From: Begonia masoniana
Taxonomy: Eukaryota; Streptophyta; Magnoliopsida; Cucurbitales; Begoniaceae
Length of the DNA: 64,000 nucleotides
Direction of reading: 5' to 3'
Assembly (NCBI GenBank): GCA_022432975.1
Contig: CM039506.1
Location: 16,876,121 to 16,940,120, forward strand
Shown: piece after piece, positions 21,293 through 34,201 of the stretch
Numbering within the stretch: the stretch's first letter is position 1
Layout: the number at the start of each line of letters is the position of its first letter
Program-made: the position numbers and the translations under genes
The notes under the pieces: model-generated
Seen by the model: only the letters and a program-made list of their open reading frames with translations
Told to the model about the DNA's origin: nothing
Databases searched by the model: none

Positions 21293-22109
21293 GTGGCTGG
21301 TGGATCGAGCTCATGGGGGTGTGGTTGCTGCAGCCAGACAAATTCTGACCCGAGGTTTAAGTTTTCTGAAATGTCTATATCTGTAAAGTCTTCTGGAAGT
21401 TCTGGTTGTGTTGTAAAATTTTGTAAAAACTCTTCTTTTGGTAGATTTTGCAATTTGCATGTTAGGTTCTGTACTGATTCAGAGGTTTTACCTTTAGAAC
21501 AATGTATAAGTTCTGATGTCTCAGTTTTAGAAATCACTGTATTTGACAGTTGAACTCATGTCCTGAATGTTCTGAAATGTTTTAGAATATTTTCCTGTTT
21601 TAAGGTTTGCATGGATGGTCTTGAATTTCTAGAGCTACCTATGCAGTTTGTTTCTTTGAATCTGTCAATTATAAAGTATGTCCTACAATCTTGTTTAGAA
21701 TCGGGTATTGAAGGTCTACAACTTTCATGCCTTCTGTTTGTGCTGTATTTGACAGTTGGATTAAGTTTTGAGGTATTCTGAAATGGTTTGGAATATTTTC
21801 CGTTAGCATATGCAGGAATGATCTCTGGTTTTAGAGCTTTTATGTAGAGTGAAATTCCTTGAGTTTCTGTCATGTTTTCTGTTGTGTTCGAGATCCATGT
21901 TTTGATGTGGTCCGAGAAATCTGGGACTTCTATGTCTGTTTTAAGCTCTCTGTCTATATGTTTTCCTGTCAAAAGTTGTAAATTTTGCCTTTAAAACTAT
22001 GTCTCAACTTCATCTACCGACAGATACTGCACATGTTTTGTCTTATTCCCATCCACCGCCAAACAGTAGTTCTGTTATAGGTTTTCCCTCCTGCCGATTT
22101 CGTTTATTG

Positions 22110-22450
22110 TCTATATCTGCCGATGACGTTATCACACATTCCGATTTCCATCTGCTGCCCATATCTGCCGATGACGTCATCACATCTTCCAATGATGTCA
22201 TCACCCATTCCGATTCCATCTGCTACCTATATCTGCTGATGATGTCATCACATCTTCCGATGACGTCATCACACATTCCGATTTCCATCTGCTGCCCATA
22301 TCTGCCGATGACGTCATCACATCTTCCGATGACTTCATCACACATTCCGATTCCATATGCTGCCTATATCTACCGGTGACGTCATCACATCTTCCGATGA
22401 CGTCACCACATATTCGATTCAGCTTTACTCAGCATCTACCGACTGACGTC
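22110..22450 (+). promoter_or_regulatory. Array of palindromic TGACGTCA sites in LTR T
   Basis: About ten tandemly arranged motifs of GATGACGTCATCAC type occur, of which at least five keep the exact palindrome TGACGTCA, the bZIP/CRE-type core bound by plant TGA-class factors. They alternate with CATCTTC and CATTCCGATT spacers. The 3' LTR has a rearranged equivalent at 40110-40445. Transcription-factor use is inference. The palindromes could equally act as RNA or DNA hairpins. Confidence 0.5.
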
Positions 22451-22717
22451 ATCTGTTTTGTCTTATCTAAATCCACCGCTGCTATTTTAAACTAAGTTTC
22501 CCCGCCAAGCCTTATGCTTACGTATTTCTGCTTTTACTCCCTGTTTATTCCGTTTATTTAATTCCTTCGCCCTTTCTGTTCCCTGTTCCTCCCCGTCTAC
22601 GTTTTAAAAGTTTAATGTACAAAAAAAATAGTCCCCGTTTTCTGGTATCTGTCCCGGAGTGACGGCTTGGTTCTCGGACCCTGCTGATCGAGATCCGAAC
22701 TCGGGTCGTCACAGTTG

Positions 22718-22728
22718 TGGTATCAGAG
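22718..22728 (+). other. Primer-binding site of element T
   Basis: TGGTATCAGAG lies four bases after the LTR end at 22713 and matches the 3' end of tRNA-iMet. The putative gag ATG is at 22873. Confidence 0.88.
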
Positions 22729-22906
22729 AGACAAGGTTTTAAAACCGATTCTGTGAAATGTCTGACTGCACAACCCGCCATGTGAGATCGCTTCACCAAC
22801 TGTAAGTGTTTAAATTCCTGTCAAAGTTCTGTTTATTAAATTAGGTTATTCTGTTTATAGGGTTTATTAGAAATGGTGAGAGTGTGACGACCCTTACCCG
22901 TAACCT

Positions 22907-23015
<109 letters not shown>

Positions 23016-23259
23016 TTTATATATAATTATATATATTTTATATATATATAATTATATATATTTTATATATATACGTAGAAACTCTAAATCTTACTTTCGT
23101 GCGGAAATAAAACTTTTAAAGTGGGAGTTGAAAATCTTTAACGGTGTATAAAAACTACTTTGAAATCTATTCAAAATAAATTTAAAACCAACAATTAAAC
23201 AATTAGGTAATAAAAGAAAACAATTAAATTAAAATATTTTTTTTTTATAAGTTCGGCCA

Positions 23260-23430
23260 AGAAGAGGCAGAACAAGTGGCGATCAATCGCCAGAAAACTG
23301 GCGATTGATCGCCCTTCGGCGATTGCTTACATCGCCATGCGAATCGCCACTCCAGGCGATCGCAGGCAAGGAGTGGCGATTGATCACCATGCTGTGGCGA
23401 CCAATCGGCATACTCTCTGGAATTTTCCAG
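23260..23430. repeat. Hairpin-prone GGCGATTGATCGCC cluster
   Basis: There are several overlapping inverted repeats of GGCGATCAATCGCC type plus CTCTCTGGAATTTTCCAGAG. The same region of the other LTR (30205-30395) has an extra block of about 39 bp. A comparable cluster with different sequence but the same CTCTCTGGAA...TTCCAGAGAG hairpin lies at 56330-56700 in another LTR family. Confidence 0.75.
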
Positions 23431-23858
23431 AGAGCACAGCTCCCTTATTTCTTCCTCCCCTCTTTCTTTCTTCTCTTCTTCCTTCCGCGCTCTGCACTTC
23501 ACATTCATAATTCAAAACACACTCTTCACTTTTCTCACTCCTTCATCACACAATCTTTACATACATCCCACAAATTCACTTCAAACCAACACAATCAAAT
23601 TTCATAAAAACGAACCGCGTGGTTCCGTTTAAAAGTTTAACATTCCTTCCTGTTTGAAAAACGTCAAAACACTACAAAACGCAATATATAATCTATTCAG
23701 TCGCCAAACATCCTAAAACTTATCTAATTGTACTAAAAATCCATCTAATTCACCATTAACCCAAACATTACCCAAAAACTCTCAAAAATTATCTAACCAT
23801 GAGTCATCCTGTCTAGCCAAAACATGCCCCGCCGCCACGAGCTCTGGCCATCGACCAT

Positions 23859-24792
23859 CTACGCCTGATCATCATAAGGAGGTTCCTCACCTTCGTTCTC
23901 GTCACCTACATCATACGATAAATACATTAAGCCTAATGCTTAGTAAAGAGTGTACTAAACATAACGATTACATATATATGCATGACATTTGTAAAACAAC
24001 TTTGTTTCGTTTCGTTAAACCGTTTTCTTGCCCTGTGAGAATCATAACTTGCCCAGTGAGAAACACATAACTTGCCCCGTGAGAAACATACATCATTCAG
24101 AATTCGTGATCGTTCTTTAATTTGATGTTTTCATAAAACATGCTCATAAATAGTTCGTATGCACTTTACTAAAACATGATGCATGAGGAATGACATACGT
24201 AGAAACACCTATCGAACGACCACTAACTAATCGCTAAGGCACTACCTTAAACTACCCGTCTTATCACCAACCCCTATGACTTCCTAACTTCATTCTACCA
24301 ACATTATCAACATCGTTACGACGTAGGGCCTTAGGGGCCGGAAAACCTAACACTCACTTACCTGGTGTCCTAGCTATGCCGACCACCGTCCTTAAAGAGC
24401 TTGGATTACCTAAGGCTATTCATAGCACGTCATTAGTATTAACTCTAAATCATTAATTTCAAAGCTAAACGAAATCTCGAGCTAGGGTAAGTTTCCAAAA
24501 AAAAACTCTAATCCACTTTATTCGGGCATTTCATCGAGAACATTGTGCTCACTAATTCAAAAACTCCATTAATGGTGTTTTACGAACCTCTAACAACCAA
24601 AACTAAACCTTAAACATCAACCCACACCATTAATTCACACCAACCACTCCAATAATCATAAATACATCATCAACGAACATTAATATCGTTAAACTACCGA
24701 TTTCTAACTAAAACAAACAATTCTCATCAAACCCTAAATCGAAAATCCACTCGAAAACCACAACTAAACTTGTCTAGAGTGTAGAACTTACC
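23859..24792 (-). promoter_or_regulatory. Putative two-intron leader of LTR N with acidic tail
   Basis: In element sense: donor CTCTAG|GTAAGTTC (24792/24791), acceptor GCCTTAG|GTAATCC (24410/24409), a 48-nt exon open in the relevant phase, and donor CACCAG|GTAAGTGAG (24362/24361). Then come GGCCCCTAAGGCCCTACGT, the 23-bp repeat zone, acceptor GATGTAG|GTGACG (23906/23905), and acidic tail DENEGEEPPYDDQA with stop at 23859-23861. No in-phase ATG is visible. The arrangement parallels LTR T although the sequences between modules differ. Confidence 0.5.
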
Positions 24793-25236
24793 TAGAGGGT
24801 TGATTTGGGGAAGAAAATCGTAGAGAAACTAGCCGGAACTCGGAAAAGTGAGCGATCGATGGAGGGAGAGCGTCGCAATGGAAAGGAGAATCGTGAGAGG
24901 GCTTCACGTGGAGGAAGAGAGAAAATGAGGAGAAAAATGGAGGGATTTGGCTTTTTAATTAAATTTTTATTTCACAATTTACTATTTTGCCCTCAGTTCA
25001 ATTCCATTGTTTTGTTAACAATTTACCTAACTATTTTGTTCCTCCAAAAATTCCTTATTTTCCCCAAATATTACTACTCATTCTTAGGGTCCTAATTAAA
25101 ACTTCTCGTTCACCATTTGGACTTATTTTATTATTTCTACGAATTAAAACTCCATAATGCTTAAAATATTTAAAACTCGAAACTTATAGCTCGAAATCCC
25201 TAAAACGAAAATCCCGGGCGTTACATCCTACCCTCC

Positions 25237-28200
25237 TTATTTAGAATTTTGTCCCCAAAATTACATACCTGAACAAATCTGAATATCTGTCCATCATGTC
25301 CTGTTGTCACTCCCACGCGGCTTCCTCTACGTTTTGGTTTCTCCACAGTACCTTAACAAGAGGGATTGACTTATTACGCAGGACCTTAATCGAAGACTCC
25401 AAAATCTGTATCGGCCTCTCTTCATAGGTCAAGGTTGGCCGTATCTCAAGATCAACTGGTTCTACCACGTGCGTAGGATCCCGTACACACTTCCTTAACA
25501 TCGACACGTGGAAGACATTATGTACGCCCTCCATAGACAACGGCAATTGAAGCCTATACGCTGTAGCTCCAATCCTTTCTGTAATCTGGAACGGTCCAAC
25601 AAACCGTGGATTCAACTTCCCTCTCTTACCAAAGCGAAGCACGCCCTTGAATGGTGAAACCTTCAAAAACACTTCATCACCAACTACAAACTCCAATTCT
25701 CTTCTTCTTCGATCAGCATAGCTCTTTTGGCGACTCTGTGCGGTCTCCATCCTCTGCCTGATTAAAGCAACCTTCTCAGACAACTGTTGTAAAATTTCAG
25801 GGCCGATCAACTTAGCTTCACCCACTTCATCCCAATACAGCGGCGACCTACACTTTCTGCCATAAAGCGCTTCGTACGGAGCCATACCAATCGTGGACTG
25901 ATAACTGTTATTGTAAGCAAATTCAACCAAAGGCAAATATCGGCTCCACGACGCCTGAAACTCTAACACGCATGCTCTCAGCATATCCTCGAGTATCTAA
26001 ATCGTCCTCTCAGACTGTCTGTCGGTCTGTGGGTGGAATGCCGTGCTAAAAGTCAATTTGGTACCCATAGCACTTTGCAAACTTTTCCAAAACCTCGAGG
26101 TAAACCTGGGATCCCGATCTGAAACAATCGACACAGGGACCCCGTGTAATCTAATAATCTCTTGGACATAAAGTTCTGCAAACTGATTCATCGTGTAAGT
26201 CATCTTTACAGGCAAGAAATGAGCCACTTTCGTCAATCTATCAATTACAACCCATATACCGTCGTGTCCTTTTATTGTCTTCGGTAATCCAACTACGAAA
26301 TCCATTGCAATTTGATCCCACTTTCACTCGAGAATCGGTAAAGATTGTAACATCCCACCTGGTCTCTGGTGTTCTGCCTTAACTTGTTGGCAGACAAGAC
26401 AGGATTGCACATAACTGGCCACATCACGCTTCACATTTGGCCACCAATAGTGCACTTTCAGATCTCGGTACATCTTGGTGTTACTTGGATGCACTTAGGA
26501 CAACGATGAATGTGCTTCTGACATAACCAACTTCCTCAACTCTTCGTCCTTTGGAACATACCAGCGGTCTCGAAACCTCAGAATGCCATCAACCGAGTAA
26601 CTGAAATCGGAAGGTACCATTGATAATTTTGCTACAATAGCCACCTTTTCTTCTGTATCTAACTGTTGAGCCTCTTTTATCTTGTCCAACAGAGTGGGCC
26701 GTATTGTCAAGTCAGCAAGTAGGGCTGAAAGTTCTGAAACTAATTCAAGTTCAAACCTCTGCATCTCCTTTCTCATTGAAGCTGACATACAGAAAGCAAC
26801 TGACTCCTCTGTCCTAGGCATCCTACTCAAAGCATCTGCCACTGTATTAGCTTTTCCGGGATGATACTTGATTTCGAAGTCGTAGTCTTTCACAAACTCT
26901 AACCATCTTCTATGCCTCATATTTAAATATTTCTGTGTAAACAGGTATTTTAAACTTCTATGGTCCGAAAACACTTCACACTTCTGTCCGTAGAGGTAGT
27001 GTCTCCATATCTTTAATGCGAATACCACCACTGCCAGTTCTAAGTCATGCGTCGGGTAATTTTCCTCATAACTTTTTAATTGCCTAGAAGTATAGGCAAT
27101 GACCTTTCCTTCCTGCATCAACACGCATCCCAATCAAACTTTGGACGCGTCACAATAAATACAGTACACCCCATTCTCCACTGGTAGAGTCAGTAAAGGT
27201 GCTTGTGTCAACTTTTGCTTTAAGGTCTGAAAGCTTTCTTCACATGCCTTAGTCCACTCGTATTTCACTTCCTTCTTCGTTAAGTTCGTCAAAGGTTTGG
27301 ATATTACTGAAAACCCGTGGATAAACTTTCGATAATACCCTTCTAGGCCTACGAAACTCCGTACATCACTTGCATTTCTCGGTCGAGGCTACTCCCTTAC
27401 CACTTGAATCTTGGCCAGATCCACAGAAACGCCTTCTTTTGAAATCACGTGGCCTAAGAAATTCACCTGACTCAACCAGAATTTGCACTTAGAAAGTTTA
27501 GCATACAACCGGTGTCGCTTCAAAGTAGTCATAACAGCTCTTAAGTGCTTTGCATGTTCTTCATCGTTTCGGGAATAAATCAAAATATCATCTATGAACA
27601 CTATAACGAACTTGTCCAAGAACTCCCGAAACACTCTGTTCATGAGGTCCATAAACGCTGCCGGAGCATTGGTCAAACCGAAGGACATAACCCTAAACTC
27701 ATAGTGCCCGTAACGTGTTCTGAAGGCAGTCTTTGGTACATCCTCGGCTCTAATTTTTAACTGATAGTACCCAGAACGTAAATCAATTTTAGAAAACACA
27801 GCAGCCCCTTGCATCTGGTCAAATAGATCATCTATCCTCGGTAACGGGTATTTATTCTTTATAGTCAGCTTATTCAACTCACGGTAATCCACGCACATTC
27901 TTAAGGAGCCATCCTTCTTCTTTACAAATAAAACCTGAGCGCCTCAAGGAGAAACACTCGGCCGAACAAAACCCTTGTCCATTAGCTCTTTTAGCTGAAC
28001 TTGCAACTCCCTCAATTCAACTGGCGCCATTCTATAAGGATTCTTGGACACTGGCGCCGAACCAGGAATAATCTCAATTGTGAACTCCATTTCCCGATCT
28101 GGAGGCAAGCCGGGCAACTCGTCCAGGAACACTTCCATAAACTCCTTAACCACCGGAATGTCACATAACTTTAACTTCTCTCGCATGCTTACTTCCTCAA

Positions 28201-28663
28201 CGCTTGCTATAAACCCAAAACATCCATACTTCATTGAGTACAAGGCACTTACAGGCAAACTGGTTAACTCGTCTAGGAACACTTCAGTAAAATTTTCCTC
28301 CACCGAAATGTTATTCAACCTTAGCTTATCTCGTTTTCTTACATCCACAATGCTTGCCACAAAATTGAAACATTGAGGTTTTGTGGAGTACCGGGCACTC
28401 ATTGACAATACAAGAGGCATCCCACTTGAACGGAGGGTCGCTGGAAAATCGTAATTCTCTCCACTCGGGGGTCTAAAATCTACTACTCCCGACCTGCAAT
28501 TGATTGTGGCGTAGTGCCTAAACAACCAATCCATGCCCAAGATTACATCGTACCCCTTCATACATATAACGATCAGGTTCGCATACAACTGCCTACTACC
28601 AACAGATAAAATTTCACCCCGTATCGCCCGATCTGAGTGCAAATACTCACCAGAAGGCAACAT
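25237..28663 (-). pseudogene. Reverse transcriptase, RNase H, integrase, chromodomain of N
   Basis: Read leftward: protease end ([18 protein letters not shown]), and RT with [27 protein letters not shown] and [12 protein letters not shown] (FIDD near 27590). Next are RNase H, integrase core motifs ([31 protein letters not shown]) and a C-terminal GRKCRSPL...LVKVLWRNQNVEEAAWE stretch typical of Tekay chromodomain ends. In-frame stops lie at about 27943, 27388, 27134, 26494, 26330 and 25985, and just after 25307. Several sit where TGG, CGA or CAG codons are expected. It includes two consecutive versions of the PPxLxxLPPDREMEFTI approach region near 28100-28330, so a short internal duplication is likely there. 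Confidence 0.87.
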
Positions 28664-29782
28664 AACACTATAACTATGACCAGCTTGGACGACATCTAAA
28701 TTCTATTTAACTGTATACTTCTGTGCTATGAAGGAATGGTTGCCCCAGTGTCAATTAGAACATGAGCCGTGTTTCCACAGACCAAAATAGTACCTGTAAC
28801 AACTGAAGGCTAAGCAGATTCCTCGTCTTCAATCAGAGAAAAGATTCGGGAGGGACCGCCCGGTGGCCGCCTACTCGGGTCTAGGCAATCAACGGCCTTG
28901 TTGCCCACTTTATCACATCGAAAATATCGTCCACTATGAAGTTTGCACTCCCCATGATGATTCTTTTGGCAAATAGGGCATAAAGGAGCTTGCGACGCCC
29001 CTTGGGGACGTTTACCCTTATCTTGAAATCTAGGCGTCTCATTAGCTCGTTTGACACCACGTTGCGATTGTGGCTGCCAACCTTGGTTTTGTTGTTGTGG
29101 CCGCACATCACTAACAAACCTTCTCGATGTCATCAAGTCCGAGGGCCCTTTCCACTATCTTATGATAAGGCACGTCTTCGTCATCCACCATCATCGCCCC
29201 TTTTTGAATTTCTAATTTCAAACCTTGTATGAATTGGTGAATTTTGTCCTCCTCCTCATAGATCATATATCCGGCATATCGAGATAGCGACTCAAACCTT
29301 CGCACATATTCAGCCACCGTCCCTGTTTGACGCAATTGTGTGAACTCCACCTTCTTACTTGCCCGAAGAGTGCGACTGAAATACTTGTTGTAGAATACCG
29401 TTTTGAATCTTTCCCACCTCATAATCTCCACATCTGTAGTAGCCTTAACCGTGTCCCACCAGAACAAAGCGTCTTTCTCCAAACTGAATACTGCAAACAT
29501 CACCTTATCGGCTTCCTCTACCTTTGCATAGGCAAACATACTTTCAATCTTACGAATCCACTGTTTGGCGCTCGTAGGATCTGAAGACTGTCCATCGAAG
29601 GCCGGAGGCCCAAGGCGTCGAAATCTCTCTCCACCTTGGTCCCGTGAAGAATTTCCTTGTCCATTTCCATTACCATTCCCCTCTCGGTTCAGTAAAATCC
29701 CAATCAGATCCGAATGTTGTTGCAATATATCCATGAATTGATCCATGGGATTCCATGGAGGTGGTCTAGGCGCTATCGGCAT
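28664..29782 (-). pseudogene. Gag and protease start of element N
   Basis: The start MPIAPRPPPWNPMDQFMD is at 29782. Capsid motifs are KQWIRKIESMFAYA, LFWWDTVKA and VAEYVRRFESLSRYA. A frameshift lies near 29115-29136. The zinc knuckle is decayed (YFRCDKVGNKAVDC, where the expected histidine is missing). A stop lies after EDEESA (28810, fits CAG to TAG), then the protease site LIDTGAT near 28750 with a one-base loss soon after it. Confidence 0.85.
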
Positions 29783-29927
29783 ATTTTTTTCCTAAACACG
29801 TTAGACAATACGAAGCAATAAATATCTAGGAATCGTACTTAAACTTAAACACTTACAGTCGATGGAGAGTTCCCGTACGGCGGTGTGTTTGGCAGGCATA
29901 TCACAAAATCGCTTTTAAAACTCCATC

Positions 29928-29939
29928 TCTCTGATACCA
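29928..29939 (-). other. Primer-binding site of element N
   Basis: It reads TGGTATCAGAGA in element sense, four bases inside the 5' LTR at 29944, and matches the tRNA-iMet 3' end. Confidence 0.88.
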
Positions 29940-29943
29940 TAAC

Positions 29944-32900
29944 TGTGACGACCCTTACCCGTAACCTAACAAATATATATATTTTTTATATGTATATATA
30001 TATACGTAGAAACTCTAAATCTGACTTTCGTTCGAAAATAAAACTTTTAAAGTGGGAGTTGAAAATCTTTAACGGTGTATAAAAACTACTTTGAAATCTA
30101 TTCAAAATAAACTTAAAACCAACAATTAAACAATTAGGTAATAAAAGAAAACAATTAAATTAAAACATTTTTTTTTTATAAGTTCGGCCAAGAAGAGGCA
30201 GAACAAGTGGCGATCAATCGCCAGAAAACTGGCGATTGATCGCCCTTCGGCGATTGCTCCTAGCGAGCAATCGCCCTTCGGCGATTGCTTACATCGCCAT
30301 GCGAATCGCCACTCCAGGCGATCGTAGGCAAGGAGTGGCGATTGATCGCCATGCTGTGGCGACCAATCGGCATGCTCTCTGGAACTTTCCAGAGAGCACA
30401 GCTCCCTTATTTCTTCCTCCCCTCTTTCTTTCTTCTCTTCTTCCTTCCGCGCTCTGCACTTCACATTCATAATTCAAAACACACTCTTCACTTTTCTCAC
30501 TCCTTCATCACACAATCTTTACATACATCCCATAAATTCACTTCAAACCAACACAATCAAATTTCATAAAAACGAACCGCGTGGTTCCGTTTAAAAGTTT
30601 AACATTCCTTCCTGTTTGAAAAACGTCAAAACACTACAAAACGCAAAATATAATCTATTCAGTTGCCAAACATCCTAAAACTTATCTAATTGTACTAAAA
30701 ATCCATCTATTCACCATTAACCCACATAATTCACCATTAACCCAAACATTACACCAAAAACTCTCAAAAATTATCTAACCATGAGTCATCCTGTCTAGCC
30801 AAAACACGCCCCGCCGCCACGAGCTCCGCCCATCGACCATCTATGCCTGATCATCATAAGGAGGTTCCTCACCTTCGTTCTCGTCACCTACATCATATGA
30901 TAAATACATTAAGCCTAATGCTTAGTAAAAAAGTGTACTAAACATAACGATTACATATAGTGCATGACATTTGTAAAACAACTTTGTTTCGTTTCGTTAA
31001 ACCGTTTCTTGCCCCGTGAGAATCAGAAACACATAACTTGCCCCGTGAGAAACACATAACTTGCCCCGTGAGAAACACATAACTTGCCCCGTGAGAAACA
31101 CATAACTTGCCCCGTGAGAAACACATAACTTGCCCCGTGAGAAACACATAACTTGCCCCGTGAGAAACACATAACTTGCCCCGTGAGAAACACATAACTT
31201 GCCCCGTGAGAAACACATAACTTGCCCCGTGAGAAACACATAACTTGCCCCGTGAGAAACACATAACTTGCCCCGTGAGAAACACATAACTTGCCCCGTG
31301 AGAAACACATAACTTGCCCCGTGAGAAACACATAACTTGCCCCGTGAGAAACACATAACTTGCCCCGTGAGAAACACATAACTTGCCCCGTGAGAAACAC
31401 ATAACTTGCCCCGTGAGAAACACATAACTTGCCCCGTGAGAAACACATAACTTGCCCCGTGAGAAACACATAACTTGCCCCGTGAGAAACACATAACTTG
31501 CCCCGTGAGAAACACATAACTTGCCCCGTGAGAAACACATAACTTGCCCCGTGAGAAACACATAACTTGCCCCGTGAGAAACACATAACTTGCCCCGTGA
31601 GAAACACATAACTTGCCCCGTGAGAAACACATAACTTGCCCCGTGAGAAACACATAACTTGCCCCGTGAGAAACACATAACTTGCCCCGTGAGAAACACA
31701 TAACTTGCCCCGTGAGAAACACATAACTTGCCCCGTGAGAAACACATAACTTGCCCCGTGAGAAACACATAACTTGCCCCGTGAGAAACACATAACTTGC
31801 CCCGTGAGAAACACATAACTTGCCCCGTGAGAAACACATAACTTGCCCCGTGAGAAACACATAACTTGCCCCGTGAGAAACACATAACTTGCCCCGTGAG
31901 AAACACATAACTTGCCCCGTGAGAAACACATAACTTGCCCCGTGAGAAACACATAACTTGCCCCGTGAGAAACACATAACTTGCCCCGTGAGAAACACAT
32001 AACTTGCCCCGTGAGAAACACATAACTTACATAACTTGCCCCGTGAGAAACACATAACTTGCCTCGTGAGAAACACATAACTTGCCCCGTGAGAAACATA
32101 CATCATTCAGAATTCGTGATCGTTCTTTAATTTGACGTTTTCATAAAACATGCTCATAAATAGTTCGTATGCACTTTACTAAAACATAATGCATGAGGAA
32201 TGACATACGTAGAAACACCTATCGAACGACCACTAACTAATCGCTAAGGCACTACCTTAAGCTACCCGTCTTATCACCAACCCCTATGACTTCCTAACTT
32301 CATTCTACCAACATTATCAACATCGTTACGACGTAGGGCCTTAGGGGCCGGAAAACCTAACACTCACTTACCTGGTGTCCTAGCTATGCCGACCACCGTC
32401 CTTGAAGAGCTTGGATTACCTAAGGCATTTCATAGCACGTCGTTAGTATTAACTCTAAATCATTAATTTCAAAGCTAAACGAAATCTTGAGCTAGGGTAA
32501 GTTTCCCAAAAAAAAAACTCTAATCCACTTTATTCGGGCATTTCATCGAGCACATTGTGCTCACTAATTCAAAAACTCCATTAATGGTGTTTTACCAACC
32601 TCCAACAACCAAAACTAAACCTTAAACATCAACCCACACCATTAATTCACACCAACCACTCCAATAATCATAAATACATCATCAACGAACATTAATATCG
32701 TTAAACTACCGATTTCTAACTAAAACCAACAATTCTCATCAAACCCTAAATCAAAAATCCACTCGAAAACCACAACTAAACTTGTCTAGAGTGTAGAACT
32801 TACCTAGAGGGTTGATTTGGGGAAGAAAACCGTAGAGAAACTAGCCGGAACTCGGAAAAGTGAGCGATCGACGGAGGGAGAGCGTCGCAAGGGAGAGGAG

Positions 32901-33237
32901 AATCGTGAGAGGGCTTCACGTGGAGGAAGAGAGAAAATGAGGGGAAAAATGGAGGGATTTGGGTTTTTAATTAAATTTTTATTTCACAATTTACTATTTT
33001 GCCCTCAGTTCAATTCCATTGTTTTGTTAACAATTTACCTAACTATTTTGTTCCTCCAAAAATCCCTTATTTTCCCCAAATATTACTACTCATTCTTAGG
33101 GTCCTAATTAAAACTTCTCGTTTGCCATTTGGACTTATTTTATTATTTCTACGAATTAAAACTCCATAATGCTTAAAATATTTAAAACTCGAAACTTATA
33201 GCTCGAAATACCTAAAACGAAAATCCCGGGCGTTACA
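29944..33237 (-). mobile_element. 5' LTR of element N
   Basis: The LTR is 3294 bp. Outside the tandem array, the TA run and a duplication of about 39 bp near 30260 it is very close to the 3' LTR. The leader modules are present as in the other LTR. Confidence 0.93.
31008..32100. repeat. 23-bp minisatellite, 47 units
   Basis: The unit is CTTGCCCCGTGAGAAACACA plus TAA. One irregular 29-bp unit starts at 31008. Forty-three consecutive units run from 31037 to 32025 in perfect 23-bp register, and they look identical by eye. A 9-bp partial and three more units (one with CCTCG) follow. The other LTR of the same element has three units. Long frames on the minus strand across it, in all three phases, exist only because 23 is not a multiple of three and the unit lacks stops. 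They are not genes. Confidence 0.95.
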
Positions 33238-33242
33238 GAGAG

Positions 33243-34201
33243 GACATCAGGAAGAGTCAAGTGAAAGCTCTTGTGCCATTGACCGACTAACCGAACTGGT
33301 GGGTGCACAGTCACGCATGGTTGAACGCATGATGGCCAGAGAAGATGATAGAAACAATAACCATGGGAATATCAATCGTGATAATGCACCGCGAGACAAC
33401 AATGGAGACAGATTCCGGTGACTCCAGCCGCCTTCATTTGATGGACTGTCTACAGACCCGACCCGTGCTGAAACCTGGATTCGAACAATGGAGAAGATGT
33501 TCAGATATGCAGAAGTAGAAGACAACAAGAAGGTTAATTGCGCCACATTCTATCTAACCAAAAGTGCTCGATTTTGGTGGGACACGGTGCAGTCCACTAC
33601 CGTGGCATTAAGTTGGGATGGATTTACGAAAATCTTCTACGAAAAGTACTTTGACCGGGGAGTGAGGAAGGAAAAGTTGCTCGAATTTTCTCGACTGCGA
33701 CAATATGGGTCAGTGGCTGAATATGTTCAGAAATTTGAGTCATTGTCCCAATATGCAACACACCTGGTGGCCACCGATGAGAACAAAGTGCACCAGTTCA
33801 TTCAAGGGTTGAAGATGGACCTTTTGCGAGGAATCACAACTGGAGGGTTCGATGAGGCACCGTATGTGAAGGTGGTGGCCAAGGCTTATCAGTTAGAGGC
33901 CTTAGAAATAAAGTCTCAGAGACAAAGAGATTCACCAAGAGGGATTATTCGACATGTTCCTCAACAGCAACAGCAACAACAGCAAAGGGGCCAAAATTTA
34001 CAACCTCAACAGCAACAAAACAGGGGCATTAAAAGGCCCAATGAAGCCATCCTTTATCAAGACAAAGGAAAGAGACCAATGGGGGCTCCTCAACTTTCAG
34101 TATGCCCGCGGTGCTAGAAGCCTCACAAAGGAGAATGCAGGCTTGCTACCGGCCAATGTTTCCGATGTGGCAAAGGAGGCCATCTTGTTCGAGATTGCCC
34201 A
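33243..34201 (+). pseudogene. Gag of element T (after the nested insertion)
   Basis: The start codon at 22873-22875 is separated from the rest by element N. A TGA at about 33419-33421 sits in an RFRRL-like context (fits CGA to TGA). Capsid motifs are ETWIRTMEKMFRYAEV, ARFWWDTVQS and VAEYVQKFESLSQYA. A glutamine-rich stretch lies at about 33960-34020. A TAG after CPRC (about 34116) is followed by an intact zinc knuckle [14 protein letters not shown] (34157-34198). Confidence 0.87.

Larger units (their letters stand above)
20097..22713 (+). mobile_element. 5' LTR of element T
   Basis: This is the uninterrupted 2617-bp LTR and serves as the template that shows where the two insertions in the 3' LTR occurred. 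It contains the leader modules at 20472-21292 and a TGACGTCA-rich array at 22110-22450. Small frames on both strands (for example 21277-21972) show no protein-family features. Confidence 0.93.

Noticed and set aside
21277..21972. Antisense frames of 86 and 138 codons in LTR T
   Set aside because: They are kept in both LTRs only because the LTRs are young. No domain or start context, and they lie opposite the leader and its downstream region.
31008..32100. CRISPR-like regular repeat
   Set aside because: The units are directly adjacent with no spacers and lie in a plant retrotransposon LTR. The same reasoning excludes the 26/27-bp array at 61598-64000.
30938..32106. Three overlapping frames of about 360 codons on the minus strand
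   Set aside because: They are the 23-bp minisatellite read in three phases, with the same 23-residue repeat in each. No start context, no composition of a real protein, and the other LTR lacks them.
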